64,000 nucleotides of DNA from an uncultured Collinsella sp. (GCA_900768435.1 CAAGCW010000026.1:1-64000), one strand, 5' to 3'; positions 51,939 through 60,560 are shown, counted from the first letter of the stretch. The notes: generated by a model from the sequence alone, not told the origin. Numbers and translations are program-made.

Positions 51939-53165
51939 ATGAGCAAGGAAAAAGTCGTTCTCGCATATTCCGGTGGTCTTGATACATCCGTATGTGTCAA
52001 GTGGCTCCAGGACGAGAAGAATCTCGATGTCGTTTGTGTCTGCGGCAACGTGGGCCAGGAGGAGACCGGCCTGGATGCCAAGAAGCAGAAGGCGCTCGAC
52101 TTGGGCGTTCTCGATTGCCAGGTGCTCGATCTGCGCGACGAGTTCTCCGATGAGTTCCTGACCCGCGCCATCGCCGCCAACTCCATGTACGAGAATAAGT
52201 ACCCGCTGCTCTCCGCTCTGTCCCGCCCGCTGCTTGCCAAGAAGCTTGTCGAGGTCGCCCATGAGTTTGGCGCGACCTACGTCGCCCACGGCTGCACCGG
52301 CAAGGGTAACGACCAGGTTCGTTTTGAGGCTGCCGTCAAGGCCCTCGACCCCGAGCTCAAGGTTATCGCCCCGGTTCGCGAGTGGGACCTGAAGTGCCGT
52401 CCCGACGAGGTTGCCTACGCACATGCCCACAACGTGCCGGTTCCCGAGGGTGCCAACGACAACCCCTACTCCATCGACGACAACCTGTGGGGTCGCGCCA
52501 TCGAGTGCGGTCACCTGGAGGATCCCTGGAACGAGCCGCTCGACGACGCTTGGGTTATGACCAAGAACCCCGAGGACACGCCCGACACCCCGACCTACAC
52601 CGAGATTGAGTTTGAGGCCGGCAAACCCGTCGCCGTCGACGGCAAGAAGATGAAGCTCTCCGAAATCGTCATCGCACTCAACAAGATCTCCGGCGACAAC
52701 GGCTTTGGCCGTCTCGACCTGGTCGAGGACCGTCTGGTGGGCCTCAAGAGCCGCGAGTGCTATGAGGTTCCCGGCGCCCTGACGCTCATCACCGCCCACA
52801 AGGCGCTTGAGGACATTTGCGTCGAGGGTGACCTGCTCAAGGCCAAGATCAAGCTTGAGCAGGATTGGGCCACCGCCGTGTACAACGGCCAGTGGTACAG
52901 CCCGCTCAAAAACGCGCTCGATGCCTTTATGGCTGACACCCAGAAGTTCGTGACCGGTACCGTCCGTCTGAAGTTCTTTAAGGGCAACTGCCATGTCGTC
53001 GGCCGCAAGAGCCCCTTCAGCCTCTATGACTACGGTCTGGCTACCTACGACCGCGACACCACGTTTGACGAGAAGGCCAGTGCCGGCTTTATCGAGATCG
53101 ATACGCTGTCGCTCAAGACGTGGGCAAAGGTCCAGGGTCCCAGCTCCGCTGCCGCCCAGGCCTAG
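51939..53165 (+). CDS. argG: Argininosuccinate synthase
   Basis: A 408-residue enzyme condensing citrulline and aspartate with ATP. The ATP pyrophosphatase loop AYSGGLDTS is at residues 9-17, and HGCTGKGNDQVRFE and the NLWGRAIECGHLEDPW block are typical. GAAAGGA precedes the ATG at 51939; an upstream in-frame start at 51888 lacks a site. Arginine-rich leader and hairpins upstream imply attenuation by arginine supply. It may recycle citrulline made by arginine deiminase. Confidence 0.97.
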   Translation: MSKEKVVLAYSGGLDTSVCVKWLQDEKNLDVVCVCGNVGQEETGLDAKKQKALDLGVLDCQVLDLRDEFSDEFLTRAIAANSMYENKYPLLSALSRPLLAKKLVEVAHEFGATYVAHGCTGKGNDQVRFEAAVKALDPELKVIAPVREWDLKCRPDEVAYAHAHNVPVPEGANDNPYSIDDNLWGRAIECGHLEDPWNEPLDDAWVMTKNPEDTPDTPTYTEIEFEAGKPVAVDGKKMKLSEIVIALNKISGDNGFGRLDLVEDRLVGLKSRECYEVPGALTLITAHKALEDICVEGDLLKAKIKLEQDWATAVYNGQWYSPLKNALDAFMADTQKFVTGTVRLKFFKGNCHVVGRKSPFSLYDYGLATYDRDTTFDEKASAGFIEIDTLSLKTWAKVQGPSSAAAQA

Positions 53166-53318
53166 CGCCTCCTTCCCTTGGTATCCGCGCGGCCCATCCG
53201 CGTGATACAAAACGGGCGCACGGGGTCCCTACCTTTCGTTATGCTTGCTGACACTTCTTAACATCGGTGGCCCCTACGTTCCGCCCGCATATATGATGCC
53301 GCGTCTGCGGCTGAGTCC

Positions 53319-53352
53319 GAGCCCCGCCGGGGTTGTCCGGCGGGGCTCTTTC
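53319..53352 (+). terminator. Intrinsic terminator after argG
   Basis: GAGCCCCGCCGG-GGTTGT-CCGGCGGGGCTC followed by TTTCTAT: a perfect 12-pair stem. Confidence 0.93.
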
Positions 53353-53400
53353 TATCAATTTGACGGCTCTGTGCCTATATATATCTGAGGAGTATCCATT

Positions 53401-53571
53401 ATGTTCAATGCTATCGCGCATGCCTTACTTGCCCTCGCGCCCGAGTTCGATACTGCAAAGGTCGAGGACGTTCCTATGAGCCTGAAGGCCTGGATCGATG
53501 GTTCGCAAGGCAATATCCGGAGGGAGACGTTGGGTGCCAAGTGCATGGTGCGTCACTTCTTTGCAAATTAG
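53401..53571 (+). CDS. Small hypothetical protein between argG and argH
   Basis: A 56-residue ORF starting MFNAIAHALLALAPEFDTA and ending RHFFAN. GAGGAG lies 8 bases before the ATG and the codon usage fits the genome, so translation is likely. A hydrophobic N-terminal stretch (about 4-13) is followed by a mixed, weakly basic region. No family is recognised. It lies after the argG terminator, with TATATATA just upstream hinting at its own promoter, and it could also act as a leader for argH. Confidence 0.55.
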   Translation: MFNAIAHALLALAPEFDTAKVEDVPMSLKAWIDGSQGNIRRETLGAKCMVRHFFAN

Positions 53572-53689
53572 CTACATGGCCCCGCGCACGATGGGGAATG
53601 TGTAAAACTAGCGGTTGAAAAATCGCTTTAGCGACAGGGCGCATTGCTTTGGGCGCTTGTTTTGGTATTTGATGAAAGGGGACGGTTCC

Positions 53690-55120
53690 ATGGCTCTTTG
53701 GGGCGGTCGTTTTGAGGCGGGAGTGGCCGAGGTCACGCAGGAGTTTGGCGCGTCGCTGCCGGTCGACAAACATCTCTATAAGCAGGATATCGCCGGTTCT
53801 AAGGCGCATGCCAAGATGCTGGCGGCCCAGGGCATCATCAGTGCCGGGGACGAGCAGGCGATTGCCGAGGGCCTGACCGGAATCGAGCAGGATATCGATG
53901 CCGGCAACTTCACCTTCGATATCAACGATGAGGACATTCATATGTCCATCGAGAGCGAGCTGACGCGCCGTATCGGCGAGGCCGGTAAGCGCTTGCATAC
54001 CGGGCGTTCGCGCAACGACCAGGTGGCGACCGATACGCGCCTGGGCGTCAAGGCGTTGGCCAAGGAGCTCATGGAGGCCAACCTGCAGTTGCGCCATGTG
54101 CTGGTGGATGCGGCCAAGAAGTACGACAAGGTGATTCTGCCGGGCTACACGCACATGCAGCATGCTCAGCCCGTGCTGCTGTCACATCATCTGCTGGCGT
54201 ATTCCTGGATGTTCGCGCGCGACTTTACACGCCTGAAGGCCGCCTTTGATGCCGCCGACAACTGCCCGCTGGGGGCTGCCGCGCTTGCCGGTACGAGCTA
54301 TCCGCTCGATCGCCAGATGACGGCTGCCGAGCTTGGCTTTGCGGGCGTGATTCCCAACTCGCTCGATGCGGTTTCCGACCGTGATTTCCTGCTCGATCTG
54401 CATTACGCCGGCTCCGTCATGGCCATGCATCTGTCGCGTCTTTCCGAGGAGATCGTGCTGTGGTCGAGCTCCGAATTTGGCTTCATCACGCTTTCCGACT
54501 CCTACTCCACCGGCTCGTCCATCATGCCGCAGAAGAAGAATCCCGACTTTGCCGAGCTTATCCGCGGCAAGAGCGGCCGTGTGTATGGCAACCTGGTGCA
54601 GCTGCTCGTGACCATGAAGGGCCTGCCACTCGCATATAACAAGGACTTGCAGGAGGACAAGGAGGGCGCGCTCGATACCGCCCATACGCTCATGCAGTGC
54701 CTGTCGGTTATGGCCGGTATGATTTCGACTTGGACCGTCAACGAGGATGCCATGGCTCGCGAGTGCGGCGTGGGGCACCTTGCCGCTACCGATGTTGCCG
54801 ATTACCTGGCCAAGCGTGGCCTGCCGTTCCGTGAGGCGCATGCCGTGGTGGGCCATCTGGTCCTGATGTGTGAGAAGCGCGGCTGCAATCTTGAGGACCT
54901 GCCGTTTGAGGTGTTCCAGGAGGCAAGCCCGCTCTTTGAGCGCGATATTACCGAGGCGCTCGACATCCCGTCGATTGTCGCCGCGCGCACGACCGAGGGC
55001 GGTACCGCCCCTGCCGCCGTTGCCGTGCAGCTGCAGCGTGCCGAGGCACAGCTCGTTGCCGACGAAGGTGTGTTTGGCTCGTTGACCAAGGTCGTCGAGA
55101 TGGGCCACGGAGCTAATTAG
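53690..55120 (+). CDS. argH: Argininosuccinate lyase
   Basis: A 476-residue tetrameric lyase splitting argininosuccinate into arginine and fumarate. LWGGRFE at the start, TGRSRNDQVATD, YTHMQHAQPV and the superfamily signature GSSIMPQKKNPD with the catalytic Ser are all present. GAAAGGGGA 7-8 bases before the ATG supports 53690 over longer in-frame starts. It is separated from argG by a terminator and 525 bases, so it is probably transcribed separately. Confidence 0.97.
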   Translation: MALWGGRFEAGVAEVTQEFGASLPVDKHLYKQDIAGSKAHAKMLAAQGIISAGDEQAIAEGLTGIEQDIDAGNFTFDINDEDIHMSIESELTRRIGEAGKRLHTGRSRNDQVATDTRLGVKALAKELMEANLQLRHVLVDAAKKYDKVILPGYTHMQHAQPVLLSHHLLAYSWMFARDFTRLKAAFDAADNCPLGAAALAGTSYPLDRQMTAAELGFAGVIPNSLDAVSDRDFLLDLHYAGSVMAMHLSRLSEEIVLWSSSEFGFITLSDSYSTGSSIMPQKKNPDFAELIRGKSGRVYGNLVQLLVTMKGLPLAYNKDLQEDKEGALDTAHTLMQCLSVMAGMISTWTVNEDAMARECGVGHLAATDVADYLAKRGLPFREAHAVVGHLVLMCEKRGCNLEDLPFEVFQEASPLFERDITEALDIPSIVAARTTEGGTAPAAVAVQLQRAEAQLVADEGVFGSLTKVVEMGHGAN

Positions 55121-55165
55121 CTTATAGGATGCGTCTGTCTGGTGCGTTCATCATATCTTGCCTTT

Positions 55166-55197
55166 ACGGGTGCTCGCTACGGTGGGCGCCCGTTTTG
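55166..55197 (+). terminator. Intrinsic terminator after argH
   Basis: ACGGGTGCTC and GGGCGCCCGT pair with two wobbles, followed by TTTTGTTA. Confidence 0.82.
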
Positions 55198-55497
55198 TTA
55201 TAGGGAAGGAAGGAGCTTGTCGAGAACTTTTGTAGGACCTTTGGGCAGGTTGTGATGGGGGTGCGTTCACGGGCGGCAATCGACCGTCCGTTCTGTTCGT
55301 TGCAGTTGGAAGTGGGGCGGATGGTACTCTAGTCGGGCTTCGGAACAGAAGTGACACATATGGAGCGCTTCAATTAATAATAACGCTTCAATAAACGGCT
55401 TTTTGTTTAACTGCAGCTAGAACTCTGTTACGATGCAGTCCAGGCGGGTGCCGGAATGGGACTTGGGCACGCGCGAACCTACTTGAAAGGCTACCTT
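55198..55497 (+). promoter_or_regulatory. Upstream region of ndk
   Basis: No gene is seen. CGCTTCAAT occurs twice at 55366-55374 and 55384-55392, an 18-base direct repeat spacing separated by an A/T-only 9-mer. This could be a regulator site or part of the promoter. TTACGAT near 55427 is a possible -10 element. GAAAGG at 55485-55490 is the ndk ribosome binding site. Confidence 0.4.
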
Positions 55498-55902
55498 ATG
55501 GCTATCGAGAAGACCTTCATCATGATTAAGCCCGACGCTGTGCGCGACCGCAAGATCGGCGAGATCGTTGCTCGCATTGAGCGCAGCGGCCTTGTCATCG
55601 AGCGCATGGAGATGACCACGCTCGAGCGCGCCACCGTCGAGGAGCACTACGCTCATCTGGCCGACAAGCCCTTCTTTGGCGGTCTGTGCGACTTTATGAC
55701 GAGCGGTCCGGTCGTCAAGATGGTCGTTTCCGGTCTCTCCGCTGTTGCTAAGATGCGCACCCTCATGGGCGCTACTAATCCGCTTGACGCTGCTCCTGGT
55801 ACCATCCGCGGCGACTTTGCCGTCGATGTCAACGCCAACGTGATCCACGGCTCCGACTGCCTGGAGAACGCCGAGATTGAGATCAAGCGCTTCTTTGGCT
55901 AA
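55498..55902 (+). CDS. ndk: Nucleoside diphosphate kinase
   Basis: A 134-residue kinase that equalises NTP pools through a phosphohistidine. H117 in NVIHGSDC is the phosphorylated residue; TFIMIKPDAVRD and ATNPLDAAPGTIRGDFA are conserved. The ATG at 55498 gives the standard length. Confidence 0.97.
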   Translation: MAIEKTFIMIKPDAVRDRKIGEIVARIERSGLVIERMEMTTLERATVEEHYAHLADKPFFGGLCDFMTSGPVVKMVVSGLSAVAKMRTLMGATNPLDAAPGTIRGDFAVDVNANVIHGSDCLENAEIEIKRFFG

Positions 55903-55940
55903 ACCAGCTTTGACTCCTTAAAGCTGTTAGCGTGTGGCTT

Positions 55941-55975
55941 GGGCGCCGCGGAACTCCATCCGCGGCGCCCTTTTT
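55941..55975 (+). terminator. Intrinsic terminator after ndk
   Basis: GGGCGCCGCGGA and its exact complement around ACTCCA, followed by TTTTTAT. Confidence 0.95.
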
Positions 55976-56007
55976 ATCCCAACAGGTTTTTGGTAAACGC
56001 TCACAAA

Positions 56008-56057
56008 TCTACTAAAGAGCCCCCGCCTGGAATGTGCGTGCATTCCAGGCGGGGGCT
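56008..56057 (-). terminator. Intrinsic terminator of rpiB
   Basis: Perfect 17-base arms AGCCCCCGCCTGGAATG and complement (56018-56034 with 56041-56057); on the minus strand CTTTAGTAG follows. A GGTAAACGCTCACA sequence at 55992-56005, beyond the terminator, matches 13 of 14 positions of the Bacillus cre consensus, perhaps by chance. Confidence 0.82.
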
Positions 56058-56084
56058 GTCGTTAGCGTATAGCGTTGTAAGTCT

Positions 56085-56552
56085 TTAGGCTTCGTCGACG
56101 ATCTTAAGGCCGCGGGTCTGGTCGATCTCGTTGAGGAGGTTAACGCGACGCTCGTGACGACCGCCCTCAAACTCGGCGTCGAGCCACTCGTCGACAATCA
56201 TCTTAGCGAGCTCGGAGCCCACGACGCGGGCGCCAAAGGCGAGCACGTTGGTGTTGTTGTGCATACGGGAGAGCTTGGCGCTGAAGGGCTCGGAGCACAC
56301 GACGGCGCGCACGCCCTCTACCTTGTTGGCAGCCAGGCTAATCCCGACGCCGGTGCCACAGATGAGGATGCCCAGGTCGACGTCGCCGTTGGCAACGGCC
56401 TTACCCACCTTGTAGCCGGCGATGGGGTAGTCAAAGCTCTCGGAGGTGTCGGTGCCAAAGTTCACGACCTCGCAGCCGCGCTCCTTCAGGTGCTCGGAGA
56501 TGATGTTCTTGAGCTCGACGGCGGCGTGGTCGTTACCGATACCGATCTTCAT
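56085..56552 (-). CDS. rpiB: Ribose 5-phosphate isomerase B (RpiB/LacAB family)
   Basis: A 155-residue isomerase interconverting ribose and ribulose 5-phosphates. It shows IGNDHAAVELK at the start, the catalytic C65 in GILICGTGVGIS, and the phosphate-binding HNNTNVLAFG. AGAGAGGA precedes the ATG at 56552. LacA/LacB or allose isomerase activity is possible in this family, but RpiB is the default for a lone gene. Confidence 0.9.
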   Translation of the reverse strand: MKIGIGNDHAAVELKNIISEHLKERGCEVVNFGTDTSESFDYPIAGYKVGKAVANGDVDLGILICGTGVGISLAANKVEGVRAVVCSEPFSAKLSRMHNNTNVLAFGARVVGSELAKMIVDEWLDAEFEGGRHERRVNLLNEIDQTRGLKIVDEA

Positions 56553-56632
56553 GGATGGTTCCTCTCTGGTCTGTGCGGCGCAAATGCTAAAGGTGTTTAC
56601 CGCGTTCAACTGCATGATAGCGCGACTCTTGC

Positions 56633-56665
56633 GTAAACGCTCGGGCGTTTTTTGGTCAAACGCTT
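56633..56665. promoter_or_regulatory. AAACGC repeats in the rpiB upstream region
   Basis: AAACGC-TCGG-GCGTTT is followed by TTTTGGTC-AAACGC, giving three related half-sites. A GGTGTTTACC near 56591 is a further palindrome. LacI-family operators often look like this. The region separates the divergent rpiB and cysteine desulfidase-like genes. Confidence 0.35.
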
Positions 56666-56822
56666 TAGCATGCAACAAGATCGGCTTCTCATGAATAATG
56701 CCACCAGTTTGTGCTCGAGCGCCGTCCGCCGGAACCATGGTTGCGGTTTTTGATGCATTGTTATCAAATAAAGGAGCTAACTATTTTGAGAGCCCAGCCC
56801 GTTATGCAAGCAGGAGATACCT

Positions 56823-58142
56823 ATGCCTACCGATTCCATCCGTGATGCCGCGTTTTGCGATGTTTTGAACCGCGAGCTTGTCTGCGCGCTCGGCTGTACC
56901 GAGCCCATTGCCGTTGCCTATGCAGCAGCGCTGGCGAGCCAGACGCTCGGTTGCGAACCCGATCATATGGATGTTGCCTGCTCGGGCAACATCATCAAGA
57001 ACGTCAAGAGCGTGACCGTGCCCAACTCGGGCGGTATGCACGGTATTGAGGCCGCGGCCGTGCTGGGTGCCGTGGGCGGCGACGCTGAGAGCGCACTCGA
57101 GGTGCTCGAGAGCGTTAACGATGAAGACCGCGCTCGCGTGGCCGAGCTCCTCGCCGACGCCGGCTACTGCGATGTGTCGCTTGTCGAGGGTGTGCCCAAC
57201 CTCTACATCAAGGTGACTGCGACGGCCGGGGGCCATACCGCGGTCGTCGAGATTACCGATCACCACACTAATGTCACGTGCCATACGCTCGACGGTATTC
57301 CGGTATGCGGTAAGTCGGCGGGGGAGTGCGCCGCCTGCGCCGAGCGCGTGGTGGCCGAGCGTGCGGCAGATAACGCCGACACGCTCATGTCGATCGAGAC
57401 CATCATCGACTTTATCGAGGACGGTGACATTGAGGACGCCCGCGCTGCCGTTGAGCGTCAGATTGAGCTGAATGGCGCGATCAGTGCCGAGGGTCTCGCG
57501 CACGCTTGGGGCGCCGAGGTGGGCCGTACGCTGCTGGGTGCTCGTGCCGATGACGTCGCCTGCCGCGCCCGTGCCCGTGCGGCCGCCGGGTCCGACGCCC
57601 GCATGAACGGTTGCGCGCTGCCGGTCGCCATTGTGTGCGGCTCGGGTAATCAGGGCATTACCTGCGCATTGCCCGTCATGGAGTATGCTGAGTTCCTGCG
57701 CTGCGACCACGAGCGCCTGGTGCGCGCCGTGATGCTGTCCGATCTTATCGCCGTGCATATCAAGAGCTATATTGGTGCGCTCTCGGCGTTTTGCGGTGCT
57801 ATTTGCGCCGCGTGCGGCGCCGGCGCTGCGATTACCTGGCTGTGCGGTGGCACGCGCGAGCAGATTGGCGCGACGGTCTCCAATACGCTCGGCAACGTGG
57901 GCGGCATCGTGTGCGATGGCGCCAAGGCAAGCTGTGCCGCCAAGATTTCCGCTGCCGTTGATGCGGCGATTCTGGGCCACGATATGGCCATGCAGGGCCG
58001 CGGCTTCCGTGCCGGTGAGGGCCTGATCCAGGATACCGTCGAGCAGACAATCGCCAGCATGGGCTATGTAGGCCGTGTGGGCATGAAGGACACCGACGTC
58101 GAGATCCTCAACATCATGATCGGCAAGACTCGAGTCTGTTAA
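56823..58142 (+). CDS. L-cysteine desulfidase/CyuA-like (UPF0597) protein
   Basis: A 439-residue member of the UPF0597 family related to the alpha part of iron-sulfur L-serine dehydratases. CALGCTEPIAVAYAAA near the N-terminus and the cysteine-rich SAFCGAICAACGAGAA block near residue 320-335 are probable cluster ligands. CGSGNQGIT is the conserved middle. In E. coli and Salmonella members degrade cysteine to pyruvate, sulfide and ammonia. AGGAGA precedes the ATG. Its end overlaps the convergent HAD gene by 4 bases. Confidence 0.87.
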   Translation: MPTDSIRDAAFCDVLNRELVCALGCTEPIAVAYAAALASQTLGCEPDHMDVACSGNIIKNVKSVTVPNSGGMHGIEAAAVLGAVGGDAESALEVLESVNDEDRARVAELLADAGYCDVSLVEGVPNLYIKVTATAGGHTAVVEITDHHTNVTCHTLDGIPVCGKSAGECAACAERVVAERAADNADTLMSIETIIDFIEDGDIEDARAAVERQIELNGAISAEGLAHAWGAEVGRTLLGARADDVACRARARAAAGSDARMNGCALPVAIVCGSGNQGITCALPVMEYAEFLRCDHERLVRAVMLSDLIAVHIKSYIGALSAFCGAICAACGAGAAITWLCGGTREQIGATVSNTLGNVGGIVCDGAKASCAAKISAAVDAAILGHDMAMQGRGFRAGEGLIQDTVEQTIASMGYVGRVGMKDTDVEILNIMIGKTRVC

Positions 58143-58897
58143 GACAGTTCGTCGGCTACTTGGTGTTCGTAGAAGGCTTCTACTACGGCGTTGAAGTCGC
58201 GGGCGAAGTCTTCCATGGTTCCTCGCCAGGTGGCTCGGCCGGGTTTTCCCTGACCAACATAGGCAGTCTGAATGCCGCAGGCGGGGCTGGGGAAGTCACG
58301 CTTGGGGTCGTTGCCCACCATAAGGACCTCGTGCGGCTCGAGCCCCATCACCTGAAGCTGCTCTAGATAGTAGGTGGCATCGGGCTTGCAGCGGGTGGTG
58401 TTTCCCATGTGCGTGACGAGCTCAAAGGGGGCGTCGGCCAGGTCGCCCCAACCCATGCGGCACTCGATGGCCCCCTGCGGAAAGCTGGGGTTTGTGAAGA
58501 GCGCGCAGCGCAGCCCTGCGTCCTGTACGGCCTGAAGCGCGGCGTGTGCGCCCGGCATGGCGTGGGCGTTGATGACGTCGTCATTCTTATGCGGAAGAAC
58601 TTCGCGGTCGTAGTAGGTAAACGCCTCGTAGATGAGGGGATCGGAGAGGCAGATGCCGCATCGGCGCTCGACCTCGGTGCGGTAAAACTCAAGATTGGTG
58701 CGGTTGTCCGTACCGCTACGGCGATTGGCGTTGAGGTCGACCAAGATAGTGCCCAGACGCGCCATCGTGCCCCCGCGGCTGCGACGTCCGATGTCCGCGA
58801 GCATCGACGATACATCCTTAAAATAGCGAAGGATGAATGCGTTGAGGTTGATGCTAAGAAGCGTCTCGTCCATATCGAAAACGACTGCTTTGAGCAC
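58139..58897 (-). CDS. HAD-family hydrolase
   Basis: A 252-residue haloacid dehalogenase-like phosphatase. FDMDETLL holds the nucleophile pair, LFTNPS motif II, CKPD motif III lysine, and MVGNDPKRDF motif IV. A helical cap is seen between residues 20 and 110. Substrate unknown. It converges with the cysteine desulfidase-like gene. Confidence 0.88.
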   Translation of the reverse strand: MLKAVVFDMDETLLSINLNAFILRYFKDVSSMLADIGRRSRGGTMARLGTILVDLNANRRSGTDNRTNLEFYRTEVERRCGICLSDPLIYEAFTYYDREVLPHKNDDVINAHAMPGAHAALQAVQDAGLRCALFTNPSFPQGAIECRMGWGDLADAPFELVTHMGNTTRCKPDATYYLEQLQVMGLEPHEVLMVGNDPKRDFPSPACGIQTAYVGQGKPGRATWRGTMEDFARDFNAVVEAFYEHQVADELS

Positions 58898-59213
58898 GCG
58901 GGCACCTTTCTCGAAAAAATCGTTCCAGAATCGTATGTCTGGGATACTTTACCCCAAAGCCGAATGCTTCACTGCTTATCGTCAACTTGTGGAGACAGTC
59001 GTTCATAAGATTGCGAAAAAGTCTCCATACGAGTAAAAAATCGCAGTTCACGCTTGAAATCGAAGTGATTTCCCCGTAACCTATACGAACGTGATTGCAT
59101 AAGCGTCACATTAGTATCTGTCGGCTCCCGAGTGTTCCTAAACGTTGTGTGCTTGTCGCACCCTTCTGTAGGTCCTAGCAATCGGGGCCCCGTAGTTCGA
59201 AAGGGGTCCACCT
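58898..59213 (+). promoter_or_regulatory. Upstream and leader region of rpsA
   Basis: No gene or tRNA is seen in these 316 bases. They include a short hairpin GAAATC/GATTTC near 59053-59070. Before the start, GGCCCC (59186-59191) can pair with GGGG-T-CC (59203-59209), hiding the ribosome binding site AAAGGGG. This would suit translational self-control by S1, as known in E. coli, but is inference. Confidence 0.4.
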
Positions 59214-60380
59214 TTGAGTGAGATTCAGAACTCGTCCATTTTCTCTCTTGACGATGTCAACGAGGAGGAGATGAACAACCTCATCGACGGTACGATTACC
59301 GACTTTGATGAGGGCGATCTCGTTAACGGCACTGTCGTTAAGATCGAGCATGACGAGGTGCTCGTTGACATCGGATTCAAGTCCGAGGGCGTTATCCCGG
59401 TCCGCGAGCTGTCCATCCGCAAGGACGCTAACCCTGCAGACATCGTTGCACTCGGTGATCCCATCGAGGCCCTGGTTCTCCAGAAGGAGGACAAGGACGG
59501 TCGTCTGGTCCTGTCCAAGAAGCGTGCCGAGTACGAGCGTGCTTGGAACCGCATCGAGGAGAAGTTCAACTCCGGCGAGAACGTCGAGGGCGAGGTTATC
59601 GAGGTTGTCAAGGGCGGCCTGATCCTCGACATCGGCCTGCGTGGCTTCCTGCCCGCTTCCCTCGTCGACCTCCGTCGTGTCAAGGATCTCACCTCCTACA
59701 TGGGCACCCGCATCGAGGCCCGCGTCATCGAGATGGACCGCAACCGCAACAACGTTGTCCTCTCCCGTCGCGTCGTGCTCGAGGAGTCCCGTAAGGCCGA
59801 GCGCTCTGAGATCCTGTCCAAGCTCAAGTCTGGCATGCGTCTCCAGGGCACCGTTTCCTCCATCGTCGACTTCGGCGCCTTCGTCGACCTCGGCGGTATC
59901 GACGGCCTCATCCACATCTCCGAGCTCTCCTGGAACCACGTCAACCATCCTTCCGAGGTTGTCAAGGTCGGCCAGGAGGTCGAGGTCGAGGTTCTCGACG
60001 TCGATCTCAACCGCGAGCGCATCTCCCTGGGTCTCAAGCAGACCACCGAGGATCCGTGGCGCGCACTGGTCAAGAAGTACCCCGTCGGCGCTATCGTCGA
60101 GGGCACTGTGACCAAGCTTGTCCCGTTTGGCGCTTTCGTCGACCTGGGCGAGGGCATCGAGGGCCTGGTGCACATCTCCGAGATGGCCAACAAGCACGTC
60201 GACCAGCCTTCTCAGGTCACCCACGTGGGCGACAAGGTTCAGGTCAAGGTCATGGAGATCGACCTCGACCGTCGTCGTATCTCCCTGTCCATGAAGTCCG
60301 CTGCTGAGACTCTGGGCGTCGAGATCGAGGTTACTCCGCTGCCTTCCGAGAAGAAGGACGAGGAGACCGACGCCGAGTAA
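59214..60380 (+). CDS. rpsA: 30S ribosomal protein S1
   Basis: A 388-residue S1 with four S1/OB domains (about 33-105, 118-185, 203-272 and 288-358) and a short acidic tail. Each domain shows the pattern G.V..I...G.FVD.G....GLIH.SE. It starts with TTG at 59214; AAAGGGG is 7 bases upstream and no ATG is available, an unusual start for a highly expressed protein. Four domains are typical of Gram-positives, compared with six in E. coli. Confidence 0.94.
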   Translation: MSEIQNSSIFSLDDVNEEEMNNLIDGTITDFDEGDLVNGTVVKIEHDEVLVDIGFKSEGVIPVRELSIRKDANPADIVALGDPIEALVLQKEDKDGRLVLSKKRAEYERAWNRIEEKFNSGENVEGEVIEVVKGGLILDIGLRGFLPASLVDLRRVKDLTSYMGTRIEARVIEMDRNRNNVVLSRRVVLEESRKAERSEILSKLKSGMRLQGTVSSIVDFGAFVDLGGIDGLIHISELSWNHVNHPSEVVKVGQEVEVEVLDVDLNRERISLGLKQTTEDPWRALVKKYPVGAIVEGTVTKLVPFGAFVDLGEGIEGLVHISEMANKHVDQPSQVTHVGDKVQVKVMEIDLDRRRISLSMKSAAETLGVEIEVTPLPSEKKDEETDAE

Positions 60381-60404
60381 ATCGGTTTGACGATCACTTG
60401 TTTT

Positions 60405-60438
60405 AAGGGATCCGTCCGCAATGGACGGGTCCCTTTTT
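60405..60438 (+). terminator. Intrinsic terminator after rpsA
   Basis: AAGGGATCCGTCC-GCAAT-GGACGGGTCCCTT followed by TTTGC, with T run TTTTT overlapping the stem end. Confidence 0.93.
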
Positions 60439-60525
60439 GCATTTGCTGCTGAGGTGTTCGGTAGTGCCCGCGCGTAATGCTGTTTGGGTTATTCGCTTGC
60501 TATTGAGTTGACGGCGCATGAAAAA

Positions 60526-60560
60526 ATGCCGACATCCCGCCTCGGGGAGGAGGCGGGAAC
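60526..60560. other. Hairpins between rpsA and rnpB
   Basis: CGGCGCATG/CATGCCG-like and TCCCGCCTC-GGGGAG-GAGGCGGGA (about 60534-60560) are small hairpins in a 280-base gene-free stretch. Nothing else is recognised there. TTGTGT and TACACT near 60685-60711 could be the rnpB promoter. Confidence 0.35.

Noticed and set aside
58898..59213. A search for tRNA genes in this gap and in the other gaps over 200 bases.
   Set aside because: No cloverleaf with a TTCGA-type T arm and a matching acceptor stem was seen.
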